DNA of 64,000 bases from JBMYZL01 sp049610385 (GCA_049610385.1 JBMYZL010000001.1:158570-222569), one strand, 5' to 3'. Positions 9,901 through 18,327 are shown, numbered from the stretch's first letter. The notes: a model not told the origin generated them from the sequence alone. Program-made: numbers and translations.

Positions 9901-10488
9901 CTCCATGCCCATATTGAAGAGTTCATCTGCCGTCCAAAGGAACTGATTGCGCAAAATTCCCGTGTCAGGAATCAGACCCAAAGACGATCCCGTAGCTTCC
10001 ACTGAAAACTCCACGCCTCCAATGATGCCATCTGGCCGGGACAAAGAATAAACCACTGTGTCCATGGGGTCTCCACCGATTGGGTTGTGGATAATTGGGG
10101 CCGTGTCAAAATCCAGGTCGTCCACGAGGTAAAGTGGATGCGTCAGCAAATTGCTATCCAATTCTCCCGTGTGATCGAATAGATAAGTGTAGGTGAGGTA
10201 GTCCCATTCACCACAAGCATAGCCCAAATTGCCTGCCGTTCCGTCCTCGAAACACTTCAACGTGTGGTACATCAGAATTTTCTGATAACTGCTGTCGTTG
10301 GAACTGGATGGAAAGTCAAACCAACGACGTCCAGGACTGTCGTATGCGGTTGCTGGGTTGTTCTGGGCCTCCCAGGTATAGGTCTGCACCCAGGTGGTGT
10401 CAGCAGACTGCGAAAAGGCATCCCAACTGAATCCACACAACAGAAAAAACACAAAATACTGAAGGACAAAATATTGCGATAACCTCAT
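7000..10488 (-). CDS. T9SS-exported PNGase F-like protein with inserted LamG domain
   Basis: About 1162 residues from the ATG at 10488, which starts a signal peptide (cut near FSQS). An early segment, CFEDGTAGNLGYACGEWDYL, aligns with the PNGase F strand carrying catalytic Asp60 (here Asp96). Residues about 300-480 form a LamG/concanavalin-like domain (VTVEFWQRGN, YEGQWHHWAFRKD, IYLDGALWHSG). The rest of PNGase F resumes near residue 625 (ARYITPYGIG), with RASGHGFG, NCAEFC (Glu740, matching Glu206) and GGTWIYDRAAWCPG. The C-terminus is a T9SS type A sorting domain (FPNPTDGIIRL... KGIYAVTI). Expected role: removing N-glycans from glycoproteins outside the cell, or a related amidase; the exact substrate is unknown. 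An upstream in-frame extension to 10575 is not used because it precedes the signal peptide. Confidence 0.85.
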   Translation of the reverse strand: MRLSQYFVLQYFVFFLLCGFSWDAFSQSADTTWVQTYTWEAQNNPATAYDSPGRRWFDFPSSSNDSSYQKILMYHTLKCFEDGTAGNLGYACGEWDYLTYTYLFDHTGELDSNLLTHPLYLVDDLDFDTAPIIHNPIGGDPMDTVVYSLSRPDGIIGGVEFSVEATGSSLGLIPDTGILRNQFLWTADELFNMGMEAGPITSVNFPVDMWPGGGHAMLRAQLTELDSLTTLVNGGWTTDDEWVFEGGGNLVAFPLEVPLEWDGVSNVLLDWSIESNSSPILVMPQVSTTSAPGRTWQAHDAGRYIRFDGNDRFEVEVAGLDAIGDEVTVEFWQRGNPMAQPENNSICEAVNAGNNREINIHLPWSNGRIYWDAGYDGGYDRIDQAASESEYEGQWHHWAFRKDAAAGNMSIYLDGALWHSGENKDHAFGEIVRMHIGCNGNGGNDYRGDVDAFRIWSEALDELVIADWHDRSVDTDHPAYASLVRAFNFDEPNGTNAIDGWLHGNAGRYKYRASECFWNGGPAFGDARPAVTFTMGGEPSDAMYAAEYVTAVPVPPVSVATFEAVDNAATWVDLSYGWPEGTASVKRMADGAVLATYPITGEVDQYVNDTLSYFSLPFEVVDRYELARYITPYGIGLTLGDDGWTWVFDVTDYAPLLRDSVQLQAGNWQELLDLKFAFIEGTPPRDVKRVDAFWKGTYNLVTFDENITDHTFTPEPGEAQFRLKTRASGHGFGTGNNCAEFCYNTHSVLVNGETEWSWEIMQECADNPLYPQGGTWIYDRAAWCPGAPVDTRNWELTGLVSNEESFNVDYNIDYDPDGNYRFEGQIISYGPPNFSHDVEISEVLSPSDDKLQSRMNPICEAPSIRIRNNGTAPLTECSFSYYISGENGNVGEVESLNWTGNLAFLEELIVSLPYSDAILYDGGEDEQLEFHVTLLDESDEQLSNNSTSSRFHRVPTWSYNDLDDNRLIIWTKTNNAPWETQVKLTNANGDVVWQRGYTEANTTFRDTIEVNQGCYRFTINDAGDDGTDFWANSDGSGYTRIKKVAGGNFINFEPDFGKSISQAFHFETNLVSSVEQVDQSIERTLIAFPNPTDGIIRLRVDGSWLGAETRQMTWRDVQGRVVYQSIVRFHTGELIVQDATDWPKGIYAVTIDGIGSTRVVIQ

Positions 10489-10563
10489 CGTCTCTGAAAT
10501 CTGGTTTCGATGTGAATGACCGCGGAAGATAATGACAAAGTGAAATGAGATTGAATTGATGGC

Positions 10564-10594
10564 TTTGCAAATCAAGTTGCACCCCCTACTTTCG
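10564..10594 (+). promoter_or_regulatory. Bacteroidota sigma-A promoter of the ATP-grasp/DUF1704 unit
   Basis: TTTG at 10564-10567 is followed after exactly 19 bases by TACTTTCG at 10587-10594, one mismatch from TAnnTTTG. The start codon is 16 bases further on, so the leader is very short. Confidence 0.6.
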
Positions 10595-10610
10595 CGGCAC
10601 TTATTGAGAG

Positions 10611-11642
10611 ATGAACGTTTGTTTTATCATGTATCCCTGGGAGCACATCACGCCCCAGTCGGACAGCACCCTGAGAATGATTCATGAGTGCGTGATTCGC
10701 GGTCATCGAGTGGCCATCACAACCAGTGCCAACTTGACGATTCGTGATTCTTTGACCATGTCTTTCTGCCGACTTTTTGACGATTCTGTGAAGACGTCCA
10801 AAACGGCCGAGACCTTCTACAAACATGCCAAGTTCCGGGAACAAATGTTGCCATTGGCGGGCTTCGACGTCATATTCATGCGCGCGAATCCTCCCTTGGA
10901 TGCAACCGTTTTGAATTTCTTGGACAGCGTCAAGGATGAAGTGCTCATTGTCAACAATGTCCTGGGTCTTCGAGAGGCCAACAACAAACTGTACACTGCG
11001 GCGATGAATGATGAGACCCATTCCATCACGCCACGGACATACGTCAGCAAGAACAAAGACTATCTCCTCAAAGTCATCCGCGAGAGTGATTCGGAGAAAA
11101 TGATCATGAAACCCTTGAATGGTTTCGGCGGCAGCGGTGTTATCGTCATTGAGAAAGACGCCATGCAAAACGTCAATTCCTTGTTGGATTTTTACATCAC
11201 CGGGAAGGGAGGAGACACAAACTACGTGATCCTCCAAGATTACGTGGAGGGCGCAGACCAAGGGGACGTCAGGGTGCTGATGCTTCATGGAGAGCCAATC
11301 GGTGCGATGCGACGTGTACCCGCACCAGGTGACGCAAGAAGCAATGTCCACGCCGGCGGAACGGTTCACAAACACAACCTTTCGCGCGAGGAATTGCGCG
11401 TTTGCCAACTCATTGGCCCCAAGCTGGTTAAAGACGGTTTGTATTTCGTCGGGCTTGATTTGATTGGGGGGAAACTTATCGAGGTCAATGTTTTGAGTCC
11501 TGGCGGCATTGTCAACATCAATCGCCTGAACAAAGTGAAGCTTCAACGACGCATTGTGGATTGGGCTGAAGACATGATTCGTCATCGCACTTGGGTGGAA
11601 TCTCGGCGCTTTGCGCTCAAGAAAACGGTCTCTGACGCGTGA
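10611..11642 (+). CDS. GshB-like ATP-grasp ligase
   Basis: 343 residues with the prokaryotic glutathione-synthetase fold. Visible are MRANPPLDATVLNFLD in the N-domain, the ATP-grasp lid/phosphate segment MKPLNGFGGSGVIVIEK, LQDYVEGADQGDVRVLMLHG, and the metal-binding end LDLIGGKLIEVNVLSPGG, close to GLDVIG..L.EINVTSP of GshB. ATP-grasp ligases couple ATP hydrolysis to carboxylate-amine bond formation. No gamma-glutamylcysteine ligase is nearby, so true glutathione synthesis is not supported by context. The stop overlaps the GTG start of the next gene by 4 bases, tying it to the DUF1704 peptidase. Substrate unknown. Confidence 0.85.
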   Translation: MNVCFIMYPWEHITPQSDSTLRMIHECVIRGHRVAITTSANLTIRDSLTMSFCRLFDDSVKTSKTAETFYKHAKFREQMLPLAGFDVIFMRANPPLDATVLNFLDSVKDEVLIVNNVLGLREANNKLYTAAMNDETHSITPRTYVSKNKDYLLKVIRESDSEKMIMKPLNGFGGSGVIVIEKDAMQNVNSLLDFYITGKGGDTNYVILQDYVEGADQGDVRVLMLHGEPIGAMRRVPAPGDARSNVHAGGTVHKHNLSREELRVCQLIGPKLVKDGLYFVGLDLIGGKLIEVNVLSPGGIVNINRLNKVKLQRRIVDWAEDMIRHRTWVESRRFALKKTVSDA

Positions 11643-13651
11643 GCAAGCCGTTGCGTTTGACCAGCACCGAAATCATTGAACGCATTCGGGCTGGACGGGA
11701 CTTTGAAGCCATTGCCACCGATACTGGCCTTCGAATTCGCATCACAGACTACGTGCCATTCATCTGCACCGCCATTCACGCAGGTGGTCGCATGCGTCAT
11801 GAATTGCAGCTCAAATGCGCATTGGATGATTTTGAACGATGGCAAGAGGAGGATCCCGACACAGACACATTCATCAACGCCCTGCCCATTGCAGTGATTG
11901 GAACCGATTCACGCTACGAATATGATCTGAACCGCCCCCCCGATCAAGCCGTGTATGAGGAAGCTTGGGGCAAAAAAGTCTGGTCACGTTCTTTGACCAA
12001 AGCGGAAAAACAGCGCAGCATCAGCCGTCATGAACGCTTTTACAAGGTAGTCCACGAGTTGGTCTCCGCAATCGCAAAGCGGTTTGGTTCTTGTGTTGTT
12101 TACGACATCCACAGCTACAATTGGCGCAGGTGGGACCGCCCTGTTCCCACCTGGAACATTGGTTCGCACAATTTGGATGTGCGATGGTCAGATGAGGTGA
12201 ACTCTTTTTCCAAATGCCTCAGCAATCAACCCTTGCCCCATGACATCTCAAGTGAATGCGCTGTCAACGACGTGTTTCAAGGTCGTGGGTACAATTTGGC
12301 CAGCATCTCGAAACAATTCCCCAATGTCCTCGTTTTGGCCACCGAAGTCGCCAAAATCTACTGCAATGAAGAAACTGGGGAGCGATATCCGGCCATCGTC
12401 CGTGGCGTTCAGTCGGCTTTGAAGCAAGCCATCATTGAACACGCCTGGGCGTTTGCCAAAAGGCACACTTCACATCGTTCACACGAGGCGGCGGGCATGC
12501 TCTCGGCCGTTCCGACAGACAGCCTCTTGCAAGTTGATCAGCAGCTCTTCCAGTTGGTACGAGATTTCGAAGTGCTCAATTTTGTCAACCCGATCAACAT
12601 CTCCTCTGAGCGCAAGGCTTTTTTCGCATCCAAAGGGGCGACCAACCCCCAATTTGAATACCGTCCACTGCAGCTTGACCCTTTTGATTTGAAAAGACGC
12701 TTGTTGCGAATTCCGGTCGAAACCATCGCCGATAACGCCATTCGGGGACTCTACGAATCCACCATCAGTGCGTATCTCGATAAGGTCGATTTGTTGTCCA
12801 ACCTTGGCACCCCCGATTTTCTGTACAACTCCCTGAGATATTACGGGCGTCCAACCGATGAAGACCTGCGCAATGCCCATTATTTGCTGCATTTGCCAGA
12901 GGTCCAAGATGAATTGCGTCCAGAAAAACGCGTGGGCACTGAAGAGGCCCGTCAAGCTTTCATTGAAGGCATGGCGGCATACGGCTTCAAAGGAAAAGTG
13001 CAAGTGACCTCGCGAATTGTGGCCGATGCCATGGTGAACAACAGCGAACGGAAAGTCCTGATCAAAAAAGGCGCCTCCTTTCGCCCGAAAGAGCTGCGGT
13101 ATTTGGTCCATCACGAAATCGGGGTCCACATGGTCACCACCATGAATGCCTCCGAGCAACCACTGAAGTTGTTGGGCATCGGCACACGCGTCTCCACGCG
13201 GACGCAAGAAGGCTTGGCGGTTTTGGCAGAATACCTTTCCGGCAACACCACATTGAAGCGGCTTCGGGAATTGGCGCTTCGGGTGGTGGCTGTCGACATG
13301 ATGGTGCAAGGAGAAGACTTTGTGGAGGTTTATCGCCACCTGACGCATGAGCTGGACATGCCCGTTATGGATGCTTTCCACCTGGCCACCCGGGTGTTTC
13401 GGGGGGGGGGATTGACCAAGGATTATCTCTATTTACAAGGCTTGCGTGAAGTTTTTGGACTGTGGCGTGATGAGGCGGATTTGTCTCCTTTGCTCATTGG
13501 AAAATGCTCCATGGCTTACTACGACACCCTGGAGGAGATGATCCAAAGAGGCATGTTGCATCCCCCAAAATACATCCCTATCCCCTTCCAGAATCCCAGC
13601 ACCGAACGCAACAACCCCATTTTTGATTACATCGTCTCCGGCATCAAGTGA
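11639..13651 (+). CDS. N-formylglutamate amidohydrolase-like / DUF1704 (QEGLA) zinc peptidase fusion
   Basis: 670 residues from a GTG start that overlaps the ligase stop. Residues about 20-270 resemble N-formylglutamate amidohydrolase: IHAGG (His47), GTDSRYEYDLNR (88-99) and YDIHSY (155-160). Residues about 310-640 are DUF1704, the family of eukaryotic MATCAP tyrosine carboxypeptidases and bacterial 'flavohemoglobin expression-modulating QEGLA motif' proteins. It carries HEIGVH (His492, Glu493, His497) and TQEGLA (Glu524), the expected zinc ligands and catalytic Glu. No signal peptide is seen, so it is probably cytoplasmic. Both catalytic motifs look intact. The pairing with an ATP-grasp ligase suggests a make/remove cycle on a peptide or small amide, but the substrate is unknown. 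Its 3' end overlaps the converging glycosyltransferase gene by 25 bases. Confidence 0.85.
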   Translation: MSKPLRLTSTEIIERIRAGRDFEAIATDTGLRIRITDYVPFICTAIHAGGRMRHELQLKCALDDFERWQEEDPDTDTFINALPIAVIGTDSRYEYDLNRPPDQAVYEEAWGKKVWSRSLTKAEKQRSISRHERFYKVVHELVSAIAKRFGSCVVYDIHSYNWRRWDRPVPTWNIGSHNLDVRWSDEVNSFSKCLSNQPLPHDISSECAVNDVFQGRGYNLASISKQFPNVLVLATEVAKIYCNEETGERYPAIVRGVQSALKQAIIEHAWAFAKRHTSHRSHEAAGMLSAVPTDSLLQVDQQLFQLVRDFEVLNFVNPINISSERKAFFASKGATNPQFEYRPLQLDPFDLKRRLLRIPVETIADNAIRGLYESTISAYLDKVDLLSNLGTPDFLYNSLRYYGRPTDEDLRNAHYLLHLPEVQDELRPEKRVGTEEARQAFIEGMAAYGFKGKVQVTSRIVADAMVNNSERKVLIKKGASFRPKELRYLVHHEIGVHMVTTMNASEQPLKLLGIGTRVSTRTQEGLAVLAEYLSGNTTLKRLRELALRVVAVDMMVQGEDFVEVYRHLTHELDMPVMDAFHLATRVFRGGGLTKDYLYLQGLREVFGLWRDEADLSPLLIGKCSMAYYDTLEEMIQRGMLHPPKYIPIPFQNPSTERNNPIFDYIVSGIK

Positions 13652-14997
13652 TCCCCTGAGGTGGACTTTGCCTTCACCCATTCCCACAATGCGCAGGCCA
13701 AGGGTGGGCCATACGTGACAACGGACAACCATGGGCCCATGACAGCTCCCCAAGGGCCATAATGCCCATAGCTGAACATCATGGTTGCCGCACCGACTAC
13801 AGGCCATATCCTTTGGGTCAAAACGCCAAATAACATTGCATATCCAGCATACCACGGGTGATTGGTGGTCGCACTGAGCAGCAAGATGGTGATGGCAGCC
13901 AAGGCTTGGTCCATCCACCTACCCCGACCCCGAACTGTGTTCATCAAGATGCCCAGCAAACCCAAAATCAACAGACTGGGCCCAAGCCAGGCAATGGGGT
14001 TGTAGCCCAAAATCAACTCACCCAATGCGCGAAAAACAAAATAGATGCTGGCATTGAATTCAAAAGTGTGGGTGAACAATCCAGCGCTCTCCCAAGCTCC
14101 CCACAACCCAGCTCCCCACAACAACAATGGCAAGGTCAAAAGCAAAATCCAGGCACTTCCCAAAATCAATTCACGCCAAACCCCAGACAAGTGACCCTTC
14201 GCGACATGGCGCATCTTCCACCAAGCCGGCAACATGACCACTGGAATGGCTTTGATTGCAATGGATGAAGCCAAGCAAATCGCAGCCATTCGACCCGAAC
14301 GTTTCACCACCAGTGCAGCCGATAACAACAATGGCATGGCCAGTCCGTCCAGATGTCCATTGCCTACAAACTCCGCCAAGGGCAAGGGATGTATGGCATA
14401 TGCCCAACCCCATCGGGTAGCTGAACCCAACAAGCGACCGAAAAGCAACAGGGCAAGAGCCTCACTCAAGAACATCATCGACCTCCAGCGAAACCACCAT
14501 TGATGCGGATCCGGCCAACCGCCAGCCTGCAATTTTTCCGGCAAGTGAAGCGTTGCAAAGACCCACTGAGAAAGCGGAGGATAAATGGCATGGTAAGATG
14601 GGCTGTTCATTTCCGCATTCAACCATTGCAAACCTGAGGGTGGAGATGGAACGGTTTGCAACCATTCATTGGGTGTGAATGAGTAAGGATTTTGACCTGA
14701 AACCACAAGCCAACCATCCCACGCGTAACGCATCCAATCTTCACTCCAAGTGGCCTCGGGTTGCACCCAACACCAGAACAATCGCAGGAGCAACCCTGAA
14801 ATAATCCAAGACCATGATGATGTCCACTGGAACCGCATGACTCCGATCATGGCGGCTCCAAACAATATCAGACCAAATGCCATCCCCGAGGAATCCGAAC
14901 GGTCTGTCCCGGCCAAAATCCAGCAAGCCACAAAGGCCAAGAATACCCAACCCCATTTGAGGGATGGCGGAAAATGAATCAATGGCGTGCGGCCCAT
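13627..14997 (-). CDS. Polytopic GT-C type glycosyltransferase (GT87/mannosyltransferase-like)
   Basis: About 456 residues from the ATG at 14997, with roughly ten hydrophobic segments. The first luminal loop has the EDWMRYAWDGWLVVSGQNPY pattern with acidic residues typical of GT-C enzymes that use polyprenyl-phosphate sugars, and YHAIYPPLSQWVF follows. It would transfer sugar from a lipid-linked donor to an envelope glycan or protein. The start overlaps the preceding glycosyltransferase by 19 bases, and the upstream gene order includes a dolichyl-phosphate-sugar-synthase-like GT2 that could make the donor. A longer in-frame start at 15108 would lie deep in the upstream gene. Confidence 0.75.
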   Translation of the reverse strand: MGRTPLIHFPPSLKWGWVFLAFVACWILAGTDRSDSSGMAFGLILFGAAMIGVMRFQWTSSWSWIISGLLLRLFWCWVQPEATWSEDWMRYAWDGWLVVSGQNPYSFTPNEWLQTVPSPPSGLQWLNAEMNSPSYHAIYPPLSQWVFATLHLPEKLQAGGWPDPHQWWFRWRSMMFLSEALALLLFGRLLGSATRWGWAYAIHPLPLAEFVGNGHLDGLAMPLLLSAALVVKRSGRMAAICLASSIAIKAIPVVMLPAWWKMRHVAKGHLSGVWRELILGSAWILLLTLPLLLWGAGLWGAWESAGLFTHTFEFNASIYFVFRALGELILGYNPIAWLGPSLLILGLLGILMNTVRGRGRWMDQALAAITILLLSATTNHPWYAGYAMLFGVLTQRIWPVVGAATMMFSYGHYGPWGAVMGPWLSVVTYGPPLACALWEWVKAKSTSGDHLMPETM

Positions 14998-16400
14998 GCA
15001 ACCCAAATGTAACCGGCCATCAACAACAGGTGGAATGGAACCAACCCCCACTCCCCGCTCATCACGCCCCAACATGCGCCCAAACCGAACCAGATGGCGT
15101 GCAGCCATTCACCCGAGCGGCCTGTCAACGTCCATCCAGCACGCACGACCTCAGGAGCCAGTGTGGGTTCTCCTCCTCCCCGTTTGGGCGTGCGGACAAA
15201 TTCGGCTTCTGTCCGACGCCAACCAGCCCACGCAGCCTTTGCATTGTGCCAAGTCGTTCCGGATCCCAAAACCAACATGGTCAGCATTCGAATGGGAAAA
15301 TCCCGGGTGCGATTTCTCCTCAAAGCGGCCGTCCAATACAACAAAATGAACATGCACAGAGTCAACATGAAAATGGCCGCCCACCGCAAAGGCCAATGGG
15401 AGCCAGAACCCACGGTGGCCTGGACGACCAGAGGTACGCTCAAAGTAGTCATCCCCCATACCGGTAGATGGATGGAACTGGCCAGCAGTTGTGCCGTCGC
15501 ATGGAATTGCTTTCTGCCCGAACCCAAAGCCTTCCGAACCTCGCGCAAATGTTTTGCTGCACAAGCTGCGCCACCCTGGGTCCAGCGCCGCTGTTGACCC
15601 AGATAGGCCTCCATCGAGTCGGGCAATTCCGCTGGGGCACCGATGTCATCCGCATAGACAATTTCCCAGCCCAACTTTTGGGTTCGAATGCTCAAATCCA
15701 AATCTTCAGCCAACGTATCGTGCGACCAGCCACCAGCCGCCTCAATCGCTTCGCTGCGCCAAACGCCAGCTGTTCCATTGAAAGAATTCCAAACCCCCAA
15801 GCGTTGACGCCCCTCTTGCTCAACGGCAAAATGGGCATCCAAATTCAATGCCTGCACCGCGGTCAGTGGGGACACATCAGCATTCAAATGATCCCAACGG
15901 GCCTGTACAACAGCGGCGTTGGGATGTTTCAGCAACCGGGAGGCCGTCAGCTCCAAGAAATCGCGAGGGGGTACAAAATCCGCATCAAAAATCGCGATCC
16001 ATGATGGTTCTTCCAGGACATTCAGCCCCGCTTGCAATGCGCCTGCCTTGTAACCCTCACGACGCGTTCGGCGCATGTGGTGGATCACATGCGGACCCTT
16101 GTAGTTTTTCAACCATTGGTCCACAAGACTTGAAGTGTCGTCTGTGGAATCATCCAAGATTTGAATGGTGAATGGAACTGGCCACGCCAAATCTACCGTC
16201 GCATCCAGCAGACGCAATACCACCAGCGGTTCATTGAACATCGGCAACTGCACAACCATTGGCAACCGTGAATGACAGCCGGCATTCGGCGTGGTTACTT
16301 CTGATGAATGTGCACGCATCAATGCGGCATGCACCCAAGCCTGGTAAAACAAAAATCCACCACAGGCAAAATACAATATAGACAACCCCAACCAAGTCAT
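14979..16400 (-). CDS. Membrane GT2 glycosyltransferase, cellulose-synthase-like
   Basis: 473 residues from the ATG at 16400. An N-terminal membrane segment is followed by a GT-A domain: VQLPMFNEPLVVLRLLD, QILDDSTDDT, the DxD-type FDADFVPP, AEDLDLSIR with the catalytic Asp, and QQRRWTQGG, the Q(Q/R)xRW motif of processive GT2 enzymes. Several transmembrane helices follow. It probably polymerises or transfers a sugar at the inner membrane using a nucleotide sugar. The gene starts 10 bases after the upstream GT2 stop and overlaps the GT-C gene downstream. Confidence 0.85.
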   Translation of the reverse strand: MTWLGLSILYFACGGFLFYQAWVHAALMRAHSSEVTTPNAGCHSRLPMVVQLPMFNEPLVVLRLLDATVDLAWPVPFTIQILDDSTDDTSSLVDQWLKNYKGPHVIHHMRRTRREGYKAGALQAGLNVLEEPSWIAIFDADFVPPRDFLELTASRLLKHPNAAVVQARWDHLNADVSPLTAVQALNLDAHFAVEQEGRQRLGVWNSFNGTAGVWRSEAIEAAGGWSHDTLAEDLDLSIRTQKLGWEIVYADDIGAPAELPDSMEAYLGQQRRWTQGGAACAAKHLREVRKALGSGRKQFHATAQLLASSIHLPVWGMTTLSVPLVVQATVGSGSHWPLRWAAIFMLTLCMFILLYWTAALRRNRTRDFPIRMLTMLVLGSGTTWHNAKAAWAGWRRTEAEFVRTPKRGGGEPTLAPEVVRAGWTLTGRSGEWLHAIWFGLGACWGVMSGEWGLVPFHLLLMAGYIWVAWAARH

Positions 16401-16410
16401 GCGCAATCCA

Positions 16411-17130
16411 TTACGGCTTCAACTTTCGAGACACCCAGTGATAAATAAATATCGTTTTCAAAATTTTGTATCCCGCCCCGAAGGTACCGCGCAGGCTGCC
16501 ACTGACTTTGGAGGTCCCTCCCCATCGCGTCCGGTAATTCACAGGAATCTCCACAACCCGGAGGCCCAATCGGACGGCTTTGATTTGCATTTCCACTGTC
16601 CAGCCATAATTCTGGTCAGCCATATCCAACTGAAGGTACGCTTCGCGGGTGATGGCTCGAAATGGACCCAAATCGCTGTATTTGTATCCGTAAAGAAAAT
16701 CAATCAAATACGTCGCCAGCGCATTGCCAAACCGTTGTTGGCATGTCAAGGATTTCGGATCGCTGGTGCCCAAGACCCGAGACCCCAAAACCAAATCGGC
16801 ATCCCCTGATGCCAACGGGCCCAAGAGATCGGCAAGTTGACGGGGATCATCGCTGAAATCACCGTCCAAAAAAGCCAAAACATCAGGCTGCACCTCGTGA
16901 CCGAGGGCATGAGCAATGCCACGCAAACAAGCCGCTCCGTATCCCCGCTGAGATTCCAGCAACACGACAGCTCCACCGCTCCGAGCCACCTCCGCCGTTT
17001 CATCTGTGGATCCATTGTCCACCACGATGATTTGACGGATGCAGTCACAGGGCAAATCCGCGAGAACCTTGGGAAGAGATTCCGCTTCGTTGAGTGCGGG
17101 AATGATGACGTCGACAATGGGCAACAAATC
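16411..17130 (-). CDS. GT2 glycosyltransferase, dolichyl-phosphate sugar synthase-like
   Basis: About 239 residues. The core is a DPM1/DPG-synthase-like GT-A domain: VIIPALNEAESLPKVL, VVDNGSTDET, FLDGDFSDDP and VLGSRVLG, ending with a short hydrophobic tail. The expected reaction is sugar transfer from a nucleotide donor to polyprenyl phosphate, giving a donor for the neighbouring GT-C enzyme. There is no ATG before the first beta strand. The frame is open only back to the stop of the aminotransferase, so initiation must be at TTG 17130 or 17127. That is unusual but consistent with tight coupling to the upstream stop. Confidence 0.8.
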   Translation of the reverse strand, partial: DLLPIVDVIIPALNEAESLPKVLADLPCDCIRQIIVVDNGSTDETAEVARSGGAVVLLESQRGYGAACLRGIAHALGHEVQPDVLAFLDGDFSDDPRQLADLLGPLASGDADLVLGSRVLGTSDPKSLTCQQRFGNALATYLIDFLYGYKYSDLGPFRAITREAYLQLDMADQNYGWTVEMQIKAVRLGLRVVEIPVNYRTRWGGTSKVSGSLRGTFGAGYKILKTIFIYHWVSRKLKP

Positions 17131-17139
17131 GAAGCCGAC

Positions 17140-18327
17140 TTATGCGTAGACCTGAATGGCTTCAGCCAAACACCGAACGGCTTTGTGGATCTCAGGAAGG
17201 TCCAACACGTAAGCCAAACGAACTTCATTCGTCCCCAGACCGGGAGTGGCATAAAATCCCGAATTGGGAGCCATCATCACCGTACTTCCATCGTGAGAAA
17301 ACGACTCCAACAACCACCTGCAAAAATCTTCCGCATTCGCGATAGGCAATTGGGCCACAGCATAAAATGCACCACCCGGTCGGGGGCAAACCACACCAGA
17401 AATGGCATTCAGGCCGTCCACCAGGACATCTCTCCTTTCCTTGTACAACCCACGAACCCCGTCGAAATATGAAGGGTCAGTTTTCAACGCTGCTTCCGCT
17501 GCAATTTGAGCCAAGGTGGGTGGACTCAAACGCGCCATGGCGAATTTCATGGCTGCCTGTCGAACATGGGGGTTCCTCGTGACCATGGCCCCAATCCGCG
17601 CACCGCACATGCTGTATCGCTTGGAGACACTGTCGACCACCACCGCATGTTCCTCTAGTCCTGCAAAAGTCAAGATGCTTTTGGGCATGTCGCCGTCGTA
17701 CGTAAACTCCCGATACACTTCATCTGCAAACAAGAACAAGTCGTGTTTTTTCACCAAATCCGCCAACGTATCCAATGCCTCGTCTGCATAAACTTTCCCA
17801 GTTGGATTTCCGGGGTTGCAAATCAGAATGGCACGGGTCTTTTCGGTGATGGCCGCTGCAAAATCATCCATCGGGGGCAAGGCAAAACCGTCTTCAATCC
17901 TGGCGGTCACTGGCACAATGGTGACACCAGCCATCGTGGCAAAGCCATTGTAATTGGCATAAAATGGCTCTGGAACAATGACCTCATCGCCGGGATTCAA
18001 GCAAGAGAGAAATGCAAAAACCAAGGCCTCTGACCCCCCTGTGGTGATGAGGATTTCCTCCGGACTCACCTCGACACCCACACCCAAATAGTATCCTGCC
18101 AACCCCTTGCGATAGCTCTCAAACCCCTCGCTGGGGCTGTATTCAATGACCTTATTCTCAAGGTTGCGCATCGCATCGATTGCGGGTTGCGGGGAAGAGA
18201 TATCAGGCTGACCGATGTTGAGGTGAATGACATGACGGCCGGCAGCTTTGGCCGCGTTGGCAAACGGAGCCAATTTCCGGATGGGGCTGTCAGGCATCTC
18301 GACGCCTTTTTGGGAAATTTGAGGCAT
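17140..18327 (-). CDS. PLP-dependent class I aminotransferase (aspartate aminotransferase-like)
   Basis: 395 residues, fold type I. Motifs: HLNIGQPDISSPQPAID near the N-terminus, CNPGNPTGKVY, FADEVYREFTYDG, and the PLP lysine in DSVSKRYSMCGARIG; NEVRLAYVLD carries the substrate-carboxylate Arg. It transfers amino groups between amino acids and 2-oxo acids; the exact amino acid is not predictable. The gene is within a dense minus-strand unit 31 bases after the GNAT gene and directly before the GT2 gene. Confidence 0.9.
   Translation of the reverse strand: MPQISQKGVEMPDSPIRKLAPFANAAKAAGRHVIHLNIGQPDISSPQPAIDAMRNLENKVIEYSPSEGFESYRKGLAGYYLGVGVEVSPEEILITTGGSEALVFAFLSCLNPGDEVIVPEPFYANYNGFATMAGVTIVPVTARIEDGFALPPMDDFAAAITEKTRAILICNPGNPTGKVYADEALDTLADLVKKHDLFLFADEVYREFTYDGDMPKSILTFAGLEEHAVVVDSVSKRYSMCGARIGAMVTRNPHVRQAAMKFAMARLSPPTLAQIAAEAALKTDPSYFDGVRGLYKERRDVLVDGLNAISGVVCPRPGGAFYAVAQLPIANAEDFCRWLLESFSHDGSTVMMAPNSGFYATPGLGTNEVRLAYVLDLPEIHKAVRCLAEAIQVYA

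Noticed and set aside
10572..11585. Minus-strand open frame (337 codons) opposite the ATP-grasp gene
   Set aside because: Antisense shadow of a gene with clear motifs; no conserved domain in its translation.
12479..13381. Minus-strand open frame (300 codons) inside the DUF1704 gene
   Set aside because: Antisense shadow; the opposite frame has intact catalytic motifs.
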